A stretch of 5,114 bases of DNA. Source: Clostridia bacterium (GTDB lineage: Bacteria; Bacillota; Clostridia; Oscillospirales; CAG-272). The stretch covers positions 1 to 5,114 of the forward strand of contig JAFOAB010000322.1 in the NCBI GenBank assembly GCA_017382555.1, written 5' to 3'. Each line of letters starts with the position of its first letter. The first letter of the stretch is position 1. Of this stretch, positions 1 through 5,114 are shown in pieces. Below the pieces are notes generated by a model. The model did no database searches and had not been told where the DNA came from. It saw only the letters and a program-made list of their open reading frames with translations. Both the position numbers and the translations under genes were made by a program.

Positions 1-318
1 GAGGACGATGGCTCCGTATTCATCTCCGCCGTTAACCGCGATGCGGCTTACAAGGCAAAGGAGATCATTGAGGGCATCGTATTCGTTCCCGAAGCAGGCG
101 TTACCTACAACGGTACCGTAACCAGAATCATCCCGATCGGCGCGTTCGTTGAGATCGCTCCCGGTAAGGAGGGCATGGTCCACATCTCCAAGCTCGCTCC
201 CACCCGTACCGAAAAGGTTGAGGACGTTGTAAACGTTGGCGATAAGGTTAGAGTTAAGTGCCTCGGCTTTGACGAAAAGAACAGACTCAACTTCTCCATC
301 AAGGACGCAGACAAATAA
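1..318 (+). CDS. pnp: Polyribonucleotide nucleotidyltransferase (PNPase), C-terminal part; 5' end outside window
   Basis: The open frame enters from the left edge and stops with TAA at 316-318, leaving 105 visible residues. Residues 1-27 (EDDGSVFISAVNRDAAYKAK, then EIIEGIV) match the end of the KH domain as found in PNPase. Residues about 33-102 form a complete S1 RNA-binding domain: the strand around YNGTVTRIIPIGAFVEI, then GKEGMVHISK, then the VNVGDKVRVK turn and the closing NRLNFSIKD strand. KH followed by S1 at the extreme C-terminus is the PNPase order, and the protein ends just after S1, as is usual for the family. PNPase degrades RNA 3'-to-5' by phosphorolysis as a cytoplasmic homotrimer; the catalytic RNase PH-like domains would lie upstream and are not visible. 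Another S1 protein is possible but the KH tail makes it unlikely. A GC-rich hairpin follows the stop. Confidence 0.93.
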   Translation, partial: EDDGSVFISAVNRDAAYKAKEIIEGIVFVPEAGVTYNGTVTRIIPIGAFVEIAPGKEGMVHISKLAPTRTEKVEDVVNVGDKVRVKCLGFDEKNRLNFSIKDADK

Positions 319-340
319 TTCAGAGTCAAGATAATTGAAG

Positions 341-382
341 GCGGAGTACACGGCGCCGCCGTGTACTCCGCTGATTTGTTTT
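341..382 (+). terminator. Probable intrinsic terminator after pnp
   Basis: A near-perfect inverted repeat pairs 341-354 (gcggagtacacggc) with 358-371, giving a 14-bp GC-rich stem with a 3-nt loop. It is followed by TGATTTGTTTT (372-382). The T-tract is interrupted, so termination may be partial. The stem ends only 22 nt before the next start codon and the tract abuts its AGGAGG site, so it could also act as a 5' leader hairpin of the carboxypeptidase mRNA. It lies 22 nt after the pnp stop. Confidence 0.75.
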
Positions 383-393
383 AGGAGGCTCTA

Positions 394-1611
394 ATGCAGA
401 ATTACAAAGATTACAATAATTCATCGGGAAGGCAGAATAATGCAATCCTTATCCTGCTTATCATCCTTGTTTCTCTTGTGCTTGTCGTTGCCGTAACGGG
501 CATCGTTTATATGCTTAAAAACCCCATCGACACTCAGCCGCCCGCCGTTACCGTTGATCCCGTAGTAACAACGGATGCGCCGGATACCGATGCGCCCACC
601 TCCGACCCCATAGTAACCACGGAGGCACCCACAACGGACCCCGTGACCGACAGCAGGGGTATTACCTTTATTGCAACGCCCGTAGCAAGCAAGCAGATAT
701 ATATGGGCGATCTTATCCTTGTAAACGGAGATCATCCCTTTGACTTCTCCGTAAACACCGCAATCTCCTCCTCCGTTACCGATCTTTACCCCATCTGGAA
801 GGACTGGCCGCTTTATAATTACAAGGTTATGAACTCCTCCCTCAAGACCACAAAGCGCGGTGCGGAGCTGATAAACCCGATGTTTGATGCCTTCCTTAAG
901 GAAACGGCGGCAGACCTCGGTGCGGATCTTTCCAATAACGATTCCATCAGCAAGATAGGCATTAACGACTATATGATCACAAGCTTCTACCGCGATTATG
1001 CGGAGCAGGAGGCTACGCTTGAGGAGATGATAATCGAGTACGGTAGCGAAAGCGCCGCACGTCGCTACTGCGCTCTCCCCGGACATAGCGAGCATCATAC
1101 CGGTCTTGCCTTCGACTGCAAGGTTTATACCGATGACGGCGTTTCCTACAAGCTCGGTGATGAAAAGACCCCCGTGCTTTACAACTGGATCTACGATAAC
1201 TGTGCGCGCTTCGGCTTCATCCACCGTTATCAGGCGGGCAAGGAGGCCATAACCGGCACTGCAGCTGAAAGCTGGCACTTCAGATACGTCGGTGTTCCCC
1301 ACGCGGGCATCATCAAGGAAAAGGGCTTCTGCCTTGAGGAGTATATCGATTTCATCAAGGCGTATACCTACGATAATTATCTTGTTGTGGAAACGGATAC
1401 CGTTACCTACGCCATCTACTACGTAGAGGCGGAGACCGAGACCGTCGTTATCCCCGAGGTTAAGGACGAGAACGGCAACGTAATCACCCCTGCGGGCGTT
1501 ACGGAGCAGATTCCCGATACCGTTAGCGTATATCTCCCCACCGGCAACGTGCCCTATGAGATCAGCGGAAACAACGTGGACGGTTTTATCGTAACTATAA
1601 CAATAAACTAA
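394..1611 (+). CDS. Membrane-anchored VanY-like D-alanyl-D-alanine carboxypeptidase (peptidase M15B)
   Basis: The protein has 405 residues. ATG follows AGGAGG (383-388) by 5 nt. Residues about 17-41 are one hydrophobic helix with no lipobox, so an uncleaved anchor with the rest outside the cell is likely. Residues 45-86 are a Thr/Pro/Asp-rich spacer containing two copies of DPxVTTxAP (55-63 and 71-79). The catalytic domain spans about 95-325. It holds the M15B signature SxHxxGxAxD as SEHHTGLAFD (zinc ligands H234 and D241), the upstream FYRDY segment with R200, and AESWHFRYVG with catalytic E292 and zinc ligand H295. Every key residue is present, so it should be active. The family removes the terminal D-Ala from peptidoglycan stem peptides. 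Residues about 330-405 are a Val/Thr/Glu-rich, probably beta-strand extension that I cannot assign. No vanHAX-type genes adjoin it, so a housekeeping wall-trimming role is more likely than vancomycin resistance. Confidence 0.9.
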   Translation: MQNYKDYNNSSGRQNNAILILLIILVSLVLVVAVTGIVYMLKNPIDTQPPAVTVDPVVTTDAPDTDAPTSDPIVTTEAPTTDPVTDSRGITFIATPVASKQIYMGDLILVNGDHPFDFSVNTAISSSVTDLYPIWKDWPLYNYKVMNSSLKTTKRGAELINPMFDAFLKETAADLGADLSNNDSISKIGINDYMITSFYRDYAEQEATLEEMIIEYGSESAARRYCALPGHSEHHTGLAFDCKVYTDDGVSYKLGDEKTPVLYNWIYDNCARFGFIHRYQAGKEAITGTAAESWHFRYVGVPHAGIIKEKGFCLEEYIDFIKAYTYDNYLVVETDTVTYAIYYVEAETETVVIPEVKDENGNVITPAGVTEQIPDTVSVYLPTGNVPYEISGNNVDGFIVTITIN

Positions 1612-1614
1612 GTC

Positions 1615-1651
1615 AAAAGCAGTCTCAAGCTTTGTTTGAGACTGCTTTTTT
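1615..1651 (+). terminator. Intrinsic terminator after the carboxypeptidase gene
   Basis: A perfect 14-bp inverted repeat pairs aaaagcagtctcaa (1615-1628) with ttgagactgctttt (1636-1649) across a 7-nt loop. It runs directly into a run of six T (1646-1651). It starts 4 nt after the stop codon and separates this transcription unit from the galM promoter just downstream. Confidence 0.93.
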
Positions 1652-1674
1652 GATTATAAAAATCTTACATACTA

Positions 1675-1703
1675 TTGAAAACAAAAAATGCTTGTGTTAT
1701 TAT
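1675..1703 (+). promoter_or_regulatory. Sigma-A-type promoter of galM-galT
   Basis: The -35 box TTGAAA (1675-1680) and the -10 box TATTAT (1698-1703) are separated by 17 nt, and TGT just before the -10 gives an extended -10 (TGnTATTAT). Transcription should start near 1710, leaving a leader of about 50 nt that is AT-rich and ends in GGAGG (1750-1754). I see no clear cre site, operator palindrome or riboswitch, so sugar control of this operon is not evident from the sequence. Confidence 0.8.
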
Positions 1704-1759
1704 AGTAATTGAGAAAAAATGGCTTAAATTAACATTTACTTATATTATCGGAGGATAAA

Positions 1760-2779
1760 ATGGAAAAGAAGCTCTTTGGCTATATGCCCGATGGATGTGC
1801 GGTGTACTCCTACACCATGAAGAACGGTAAGATGGAAGCGGAGATCCTTACCCTTGGCGGTATCATTCGCCGTCTTGAGGTTGGCGGTACCGACGTTGTT
1901 ATGGGATTTGATACCATAGACGATATGCTTACCGATACCTCCAATCAGGGTGCGCTTATCGGCCGTTACGGCAACCGTATCAAGGATGCGCACTTCTTTA
2001 TCGACGGCAAGGAGTATAAGCTCTACGTCAACACCGGCAAGAACAACCACCTCCACGGTGGTAAGTACGGCTTCAACCGCAAGCTGTGGAATGCAGAGGT
2101 AAAGAGCGAGAACGAGCTTGTTCTCACCTACCTCAGCCCCGACGGAGAGGAGAACTACCCCGGTAATCTTGACGTTAAGGTTACCTATACCCTCTATGAG
2201 GACGCTATCGGCATTCACTACGAGGCTGTAAGCGATAAGGATACCTTTGTAAATCTTACCAACCATGCATACTTCAATCTTAACGGCGCTGACGGAAGCA
2301 AGATCCTCGATCACGTTCTCCAGATCAATGCCGATACCTACACCGCAGTGGATCACGAGCTTATCCCCGTAGGCAGAGAGCCTGTTGCGGGCACTATGTT
2401 CGACTTCCGCACCCCCAAGAGAATCGGTCAGGACCTCCACGGCACCGTTGTTACCGACCCCGATTTTGGTTACGACCACAACTTCAACCTTACCGGTGCG
2501 GTTAAGGAGACCTACGATGGCAAGGAGCTTAATGTTTGTGCGGTTCTCTCCAACGGCAAGCTTACCATGACCACCCTCACCGATCAGCTTGGCGTTCAGT
2601 TCTACAGCGCAAACTTCCTTGAGCACCCCGGAATTCAGTTCAAGGGCGGCGTTGAGCTTAACCGCAGAATGGCGCTTTGCCTTGAAACTCAGTTCGAGCC
2701 CGATGCTCCCACGAGAGGCGAAAACCTCCTTAAGGCGGGCAAGGTGTATGTAACCGATACGGTTTACCGCTTTGAGTGA
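1760..2779 (+). CDS. galM: Aldose 1-epimerase (galactose mutarotase)
   Basis: The 339-residue protein has the usual length for GalM. ATG follows GGAGG (1750-1754) by 5 nt. It interconverts beta- and alpha-D-galactose in the cytoplasm, supplying the alpha anomer used by galactokinase in the Leloir pathway. Visible family motifs, in order, are IGRYGNRI (67-74, substrate-contacting arginines), NNHLHGG (95-101), NLTNHAYFNLNG (165-176) with the catalytic acid H169, GYDHNF (237-242) with sugar-binding D239, and CLETQ (307-311) with the catalytic base E309. All catalytic positions are intact. After E309 the protein reads TQFEPD where many homologues have TQHFPD, a small variation outside the catalytic pair. 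It is the first gene of an operon with galT, 7 nt downstream. It could act on other aldoses such as glucose, but the galT neighbour points to galactose. Confidence 0.95.
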   Translation: MEKKLFGYMPDGCAVYSYTMKNGKMEAEILTLGGIIRRLEVGGTDVVMGFDTIDDMLTDTSNQGALIGRYGNRIKDAHFFIDGKEYKLYVNTGKNNHLHGGKYGFNRKLWNAEVKSENELVLTYLSPDGEENYPGNLDVKVTYTLYEDAIGIHYEAVSDKDTFVNLTNHAYFNLNGADGSKILDHVLQINADTYTAVDHELIPVGREPVAGTMFDFRTPKRIGQDLHGTVVTDPDFGYDHNFNLTGAVKETYDGKELNVCAVLSNGKLTMTTLTDQLGVQFYSANFLEHPGIQFKGGVELNRRMALCLETQFEPDAPTRGENLLKAGKVYVTDTVYRFE

Positions 2780-2786
2780 GGTAGCT

Positions 2787-4289
2787 ATGCAGATAATGAA
2801 GGACATCACCGCGCTTCTTAATTACGCGGTTGAAAAGAAGCTTATCGAGGAATGCGACCGCATTTGGGCGGCTAACCGCATTATCGAGGCGCTGGAGCTT
2901 ACAGAATACGTTCCCGCGGAGGAAAAGGATGAGCGCGAGCTTGAGGCTATCCTTGCCTCTATATGCGACTACGCGGCGGAAAACGGCATTATGGCGGACA
3001 ACACCGTCACCTACCGTGACCTGTTCGATACCAAGATAATGGGTCTGCTTCTGCCCCGTCCCTCCGAGGTCGTGCGCCGCTTTAACGAGGAGTACGCCAA
3101 GTTTCCCGAGGCGGCAACGGATTATTATTACGAGCTCAGCCGTAACTCCGATTACATACGCACCTACCGCGTAAAGCGCGATCTGCGTTGGGTAACCCCC
3201 ACCGAGTTTGGCGATCTTGACATCACCGTCAACCTCTCTAAGCCCGAAAAGGATCCCAAGGCGATTGCCGCAGCCCTCACACAGAAGGCTGCCGAGTATC
3301 CCAAGTGCCTCCTTTGCAAGGAGAACGAGGGCTTTGCGGGTCATCTTACCCGTCCCGCACGTCAGAACCACCGTATCATCCCCCTTACCATGGCGGGCGA
3401 GCAGTGGTATCTGCAGTACTCCCCCTATGTTTACTATAACGAGCATTGCATTGCCTTCAACGGCGCACATACGCCTATGAAGATAAATCGCGCCGCTTTT
3501 GATAAGCTGCTCGATTTCGTTACCGTTTTCCCGCACTACTTTATCGGCAGTAACGCCGATCTGCCCATCGTCGGCGGCTCCATTCTCACGCATGACCACT
3601 TCCAGGGCGGACGCTATGAGTTTGCTATGGCAAAGGCCGAGGCGGAGATGAAGCTCACCTTCAAGGGCTATGAGGACGTAGAGGCGGAAATCGTAAAATG
3701 GCCGCTTTCCGTTATCCGTCTGCGCCATGCGGATAAGACCCGCATTGCCGAGCTTGGTGAAAAGATACTCAACGCTTGGCGCGGTTATACCGACGAGAGC
3801 GCATTTGTCTATGCGGAAACGAACGGCGAAAAGCACAACACCATCACCCCCATTGCACGTCGCAGAGGCGCAAATTACGAGCTTGATCTCGTCCTCCGCA
3901 ACAACATAACCACCGAGGAGCATCCCATGGGTGTTTACCATCCGCATGCCGAGCTTCACCACATAAAGAAGGAGAATATCGGTCTTATCGAGGTTATGGG
4001 TCTCGCGGTGCTTCCCGCGCGTCTGAAGGAGGAGCTTGCTAAGTGCTGTGAGATTCTCGTTCAGGGCGGCGACCTCCGCGCTGACGAGCTTACCGAAAAG
4101 CATGCCGAGTGGGCAGAAAAAATTGCCGCAGAGCACGGTAAGTTTGCAAGCATCGAGGAGGCGGATGCCGTACTTCGCGAGGAGGTCGGCAAGGTATTCT
4201 GCCGCGTGCTTTGCGATGCGGGCGTTTACAAGTGCACCACCGAGGGCAGAGAAGCGTTCAAGCGCTTTGCAGATAGCGTAAACGGCTAA
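2787..4289 (+). CDS. galT: UDP-glucose--hexose-1-phosphate uridylyltransferase, class II (Firmicutes type)
   Basis: The protein has 500 residues, about the normal length for class II GalT and much longer than the roughly 350-residue class I enzyme. It exchanges UMP between UDP-glucose and galactose-1-phosphate, giving UDP-galactose and glucose-1-phosphate in the Leloir pathway. Diagnostic stretches are LLPRPSEV (88-95), YPKCLLCKENEGFAGH (171-186), HCIAFNGAHTPMKI (220-233), PHYFIGSNADLP (249-260), GGSILTHDHFQGGRYEFAM (263-281) and EEHPMGVYHPHAELHHIKKE (377-396). THDHFQGG carries the histidine cluster of the class II signature. I chose ATG 2787 because GAGG (2778-2781) lies 5 nt upstream; the open frame extends back to a TTG at 2772 inside galM, and an ATG at 2796 is a weaker alternative. 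The gene begins 7 nt after the galM stop, so translational coupling is likely. No galK or galE is in the window. No convincing terminator follows it. Confidence 0.95.
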   Translation: MQIMKDITALLNYAVEKKLIEECDRIWAANRIIEALELTEYVPAEEKDERELEAILASICDYAAENGIMADNTVTYRDLFDTKIMGLLLPRPSEVVRRFNEEYAKFPEAATDYYYELSRNSDYIRTYRVKRDLRWVTPTEFGDLDITVNLSKPEKDPKAIAAALTQKAAEYPKCLLCKENEGFAGHLTRPARQNHRIIPLTMAGEQWYLQYSPYVYYNEHCIAFNGAHTPMKINRAAFDKLLDFVTVFPHYFIGSNADLPIVGGSILTHDHFQGGRYEFAMAKAEAEMKLTFKGYEDVEAEIVKWPLSVIRLRHADKTRIAELGEKILNAWRGYTDESAFVYAETNGEKHNTITPIARRRGANYELDLVLRNNITTEEHPMGVYHPHAELHHIKKENIGLIEVMGLAVLPARLKEELAKCCEILVQGGDLRADELTEKHAEWAEKIAAEHGKFASIEEADAVLREEVGKVFCRVLCDAGVYKCTTEGREAFKRFADSVNG

Positions 4290-4315
4290 AAATCTTATAA
4301 AATTTTCAAAAACCC

Positions 4316-4344
4316 TTGCAATTTGGGCAAATGTATGGTATTAT
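4316..4344 (+). promoter_or_regulatory. Sigma-A-type promoter of rpsT
   Basis: The -35 box TTGCAA (4316-4321) and -10 box TATTAT (4339-4344) are separated by 17 nt, with TGG before the -10 giving an extended -10. The predicted start is near 4351, which leaves a leader of about 80 nt before the rpsT start codon. The promoter begins 27 nt after the galT stop with no clear terminator between, so some galMT transcripts may read through into rpsT. Confidence 0.85.
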
Positions 4345-4360
4345 ATTGCTCTGGTATGAC

Positions 4361-4425
4361 ATTTCGGGGAAATCCGCACCCTCTCAGGCGGAATTCCAAC
4401 AATAATAATTTCGTGAAGAGGAGGT
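4361..4425 (+). promoter_or_regulatory. Structured rpsT mRNA leader with alternative hairpins (possible regulator)
   Basis: Two stems compete for 4369-4373. The first is ATTTC (4361-4365) with GAAAT (4369-4373) around a GGG loop. The second is GGAAATCCGC (4368-4377) with GCGGAATTCC (4388-4397), which is 9 of 10 paired across a 10-nt loop. That loop contains CCTCT (4380-4384), complementary to AGAGG (4417-4421) at the ribosome binding site, so a pseudoknot covering the site is possible. S20 represses its own translation in E. coli; a similar role here is inference only. The hairpins are seen, the regulation is not proven. Confidence 0.4.
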
Positions 4426-4432
4426 GTTTTCG

Positions 4433-4693
4433 GTGCCTAACATTAAATCCGCAAAGAAGCGCGTAAAGGTTAACGAGACCAAGGCGCTCCAGAACAAGAT
4501 GTTTAAGTCCAGACTTCGCACTGCTATGAAGAAGTACGCAGTTGCAGTTGAGTCCGGCGACAAGGCAGCAGCTGAGGTTGCATACAAGGATGCAGTTAAG
4601 CTCATCGACCGTGCTGTTTGCCGCGGTGCAGTTCACAAGAACCTTGCAGCCCGCAAGAAGAGCCAGTTCACTAAGGCTCTCAACAATATGTAA
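4433..4693 (+). CDS. rpsT: Small ribosomal subunit protein S20 (bS20)
   Basis: The 86-residue basic protein has the normal S20 length. It begins MPNIKSAKKRVKVNETKA, the characteristic S20 N-terminus, continues with lysine/arginine-rich helices (NKMFKSRLRTAMKKY), and ends with the conserved CRGAVHKNLAARKKSQFTKA segment (about 63-82). S20 binds the 5' domain of 16S rRNA and helps early assembly of the small subunit. The start is GTG at 4433, 7 nt after AGGAGGT (4419-4425). An in-frame GTG at 4424 overlaps that site and cannot be the start. A non-ATG start is notable because E. coli rpsT uses UUG, where the weak start takes part in autoregulation. The gene has its own promoter and terminator and appears monocistronic. 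It favours GCA/GCT for alanine, whereas galT upstream uses many GCG codons, consistent with high expression. Confidence 0.97.
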   Translation: MPNIKSAKKRVKVNETKALQNKMFKSRLRTAMKKYAVAVESGDKAAAEVAYKDAVKLIDRAVCRGAVHKNLAARKKSQFTKALNNM

Positions 4694-4698
4694 TTATG

Positions 4699-4741
4699 AA
4701 AAGGTGGCTTCTGTTTAACCCGACAGAAGCCACCTTTTTTT
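4699..4741 (+). terminator. Strong intrinsic terminator after rpsT
   Basis: A perfect 16-bp inverted repeat pairs aaaaggtggcttctgt (4699-4714) with acagaagccacctttt (4723-4738) across an 8-nt loop. It merges into a run of seven T (4735-4741). It starts 6 nt after the stop codon. Confidence 0.96.
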
Positions 4742-4765
4742 GTTTGCCTTGAAAATTCTGTCTTT

Positions 4766-4869
4766 GAAAAAACTCCGTATACTTCGTTGCGCAATTAAAA
4801 GCAGCTCGGCGTATGAAAATACGCCATCGCTTTACTTTTAATCACGCGCCTCGTCTACGAAATTTTTTC
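4766..4869. repeat. Nested stem-loop intergenic repeat, copy 1
   Basis: This stretch is a nested inverted repeat. GAAAAAA (4766-4772) faces TTTTTTC (4863-4869), TTCGT (4783-4787) faces ACGAA (4857-4861), GCGC (4789-4792) faces GCGC (4846-4849), and ATTAAAAG (4794-4801) faces CTTTTAAT (4835-4842). At the centre GGCGTAT (4808-4814) pairs perfectly with ATACGCC (4819-4825) around a GAAA loop, a GNRA-type tetraloop. The box TACGCCATCGCTTT (4820-4833) and the leading TCCGTAT (4774-4780) recur in copy 2. It contains no credible ORF. I take it to be a small non-coding mobile or structured repeat; the family is unknown to me. Confidence 0.7.
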
Positions 4870-4883
4870 TTCGACAGCAAGCT

Positions 4884-4980
4884 TCCGTATGAATCGAAAG
4901 AGTGCGACAGGCACGACCTTGACGTACGTAAGTACGCCTTCGCTTTGTTCAAGGATGACAATGCAGATGGTTTTCGATTT
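4884..4980. repeat. Nested stem-loop intergenic repeat, copy 2
   Basis: It has the same plan as copy 1, 110-113 nt downstream in the same orientation. It begins with TCCGTAT (4884-4890). AATCGAAA (4892-4899) faces TTTCGATT (4972-4979), and CCTTGA (4917-4922) faces TCAAGG (4949-4954). The central hairpin is CGTAC (4923-4927) with GTACG (4932-4936) around GTAA, again a GNRA-type loop. The box TACGCCTTCGCTTT (4933-4946) differs from copy 1 at one of 14 positions. The arm sequences differ from copy 1 yet remain self-complementary, which argues that the structure itself is maintained. GTGC/GCAC (4902-4905 and 4911-4914) could form an extra small hairpin in the left arm. Confidence 0.7.
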
Positions 4981-4984
4981 GTTG

Positions 4985-5013
4985 AAACGAGGGAGGGGAG
5001 ACCCATCCCCTAC
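4985..5013 (-). repeat. GTAGGGG hairpin repeat, inverted copy
   Basis: Read on the - strand this begins GTAGGGG (5013-5007) and continues into a short hairpin, TCCCC (5006-5010) facing GGGGA (4995-4999) with a 6-nt loop. It is the same GTAGGGG element seen twice on the + strand just downstream, but in opposite orientation and with a diverged body. CGATTTG (4975-4981) beside it is complementary to CAAATCG (5029-5035) in the next copy. Confidence 0.55.
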
Positions 5014-5017
5014 GGTG

Positions 5018-5060
5018 GAGAAACGATGCAAATCGGTAGGGGGCGACCTCCGGACGCCCC
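5018..5060 (+). repeat. GTAGGGG hairpin repeat, direct copy 1
   Basis: The unit starts GAGAAACGATGCAAATCG (5018-5035), continues with GTAGGGG (5036-5042), and ends in a hairpin of GGGGCG (5040-5045) with CGCCCC (5055-5060) around a 9-nt loop. The next copy lies 56 nt downstream. No protein is credibly encoded. Confidence 0.7.
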
Positions 5061-5073
5061 GCGAATTACGATT

Positions 5074-5114
5074 GAGAAACGGTACAAATCGGTAGGGGAC
5101 GGCGTTCCGGCACC
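5074..5114 (+). repeat. GTAGGGG hairpin repeat, direct copy 2, cut by window end
   Basis: GAGAAACGGTACAAATCG (5074-5091) followed by GTAGGGG (5092-5098) repeats copy 1 with only two differences in the first 25 positions. The body then diverges, and the window ends before the 3' C-rich arm can be seen. Confidence 0.7.

Noticed and set aside
421..1302. 293-codon antisense open frame opposite the carboxypeptidase gene
   Set aside because: It is a low-complexity Gly/Val/Arg-rich shadow of the catalytic and spacer regions, with no independent support.
394..1611. Vancomycin-resistance determinant (vanY of a van cluster)
   Set aside because: The catalytic family fits, but no vanR/S, vanH, ligase or vanX genes adjoin it; the neighbours are housekeeping and galactose genes.
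2730..4136. Long antisense open frame (468 codons) opposite galT, and a 354-codon one at 1745-2809 opposite galM
   Set aside because: The + strand genes are certain. These frames stay open because the sense genes rarely use TTA, CTA or TCA codons in the matching frame. Their translations show no recognisable family and they lack ribosome binding sites.
4295..4636. Antisense frames opposite rpsT and its promoter
   Set aside because: They overlap the well-supported S20 gene, promoter and leader, and show no family resemblance.
4889..5095. 68-codon open frame after rpsT
   Set aside because: It runs through both repeat families, has no ribosome binding site at its ATG, and its translation has no protein-like pattern. 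The underlying DNA is better explained as repeats.
4766..5114. CRISPR array
   Set aside because: There are only two or three diverged units, with unequal spacing, inverted orientation and strong internal pairing, and no uniform repeat-spacer pattern or cas gene.

Overview
The window looks like a piece of a chromosome from a Gram-positive, anaerobic, gut-type Clostridia-like bacterium. This is inference. It rests on the class II (Firmicutes-type) GalT, strong AGGAGG-type ribosome binding sites, consensus sigma-A promoters, a VanY-type wall carboxypeptidase with a single N-terminal membrane anchor, and a structured-repeat-rich intergenic region. All genes lie on the + strand.

Layout. (1) 1-318 is the 3' end of pnp (polynucleotide phosphorylase: end of the KH domain, then the whole S1 domain), followed by a GC-rich hairpin. 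(2) 394-1611 encodes a membrane-anchored M15B/VanY-family D,D-carboxypeptidase with a Thr/Pro/Asp-rich spacer and an unassigned C-terminal extension; a clear intrinsic terminator follows. (3) A strong extended -10 promoter drives galM (1760-2779, aldose 1-epimerase) and galT (2787-4289, class II galactose-1-phosphate uridylyltransferase). The two genes are 7 nt apart and form a partial Leloir operon with no galK or galE in view. (4) A second strong promoter, a leader with alternative hairpins, and a GTG-started rpsT (4433-4693, ribosomal protein S20) are closed by a strong terminator. (5) 4742-5114 has no credible gene. It is a mosaic of small repeats: two diverged copies of a roughly 100-nt nested stem-loop element (GNRA-type tetraloops, shared box TACGCCwTCGCTTT, non-identical but self-complementary arms), then three copies of a GTAGGGG hairpin element, one inverted relative to the other two and the last cut by the window end.

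The genes are mostly ordinary housekeeping or sugar-metabolism genes. GalM supplies alpha-galactose and GalT exchanges Gal-1-P with UDP-glucose. PNPase and S20 are RNA decay and ribosome functions, and the carboxypeptidase trims peptidoglycan stems. The least ordinary signals are the covarying repeat elements after rpsT and the possible self-sequestering rpsT leader. I see no clear sign of a novel multi-gene system.
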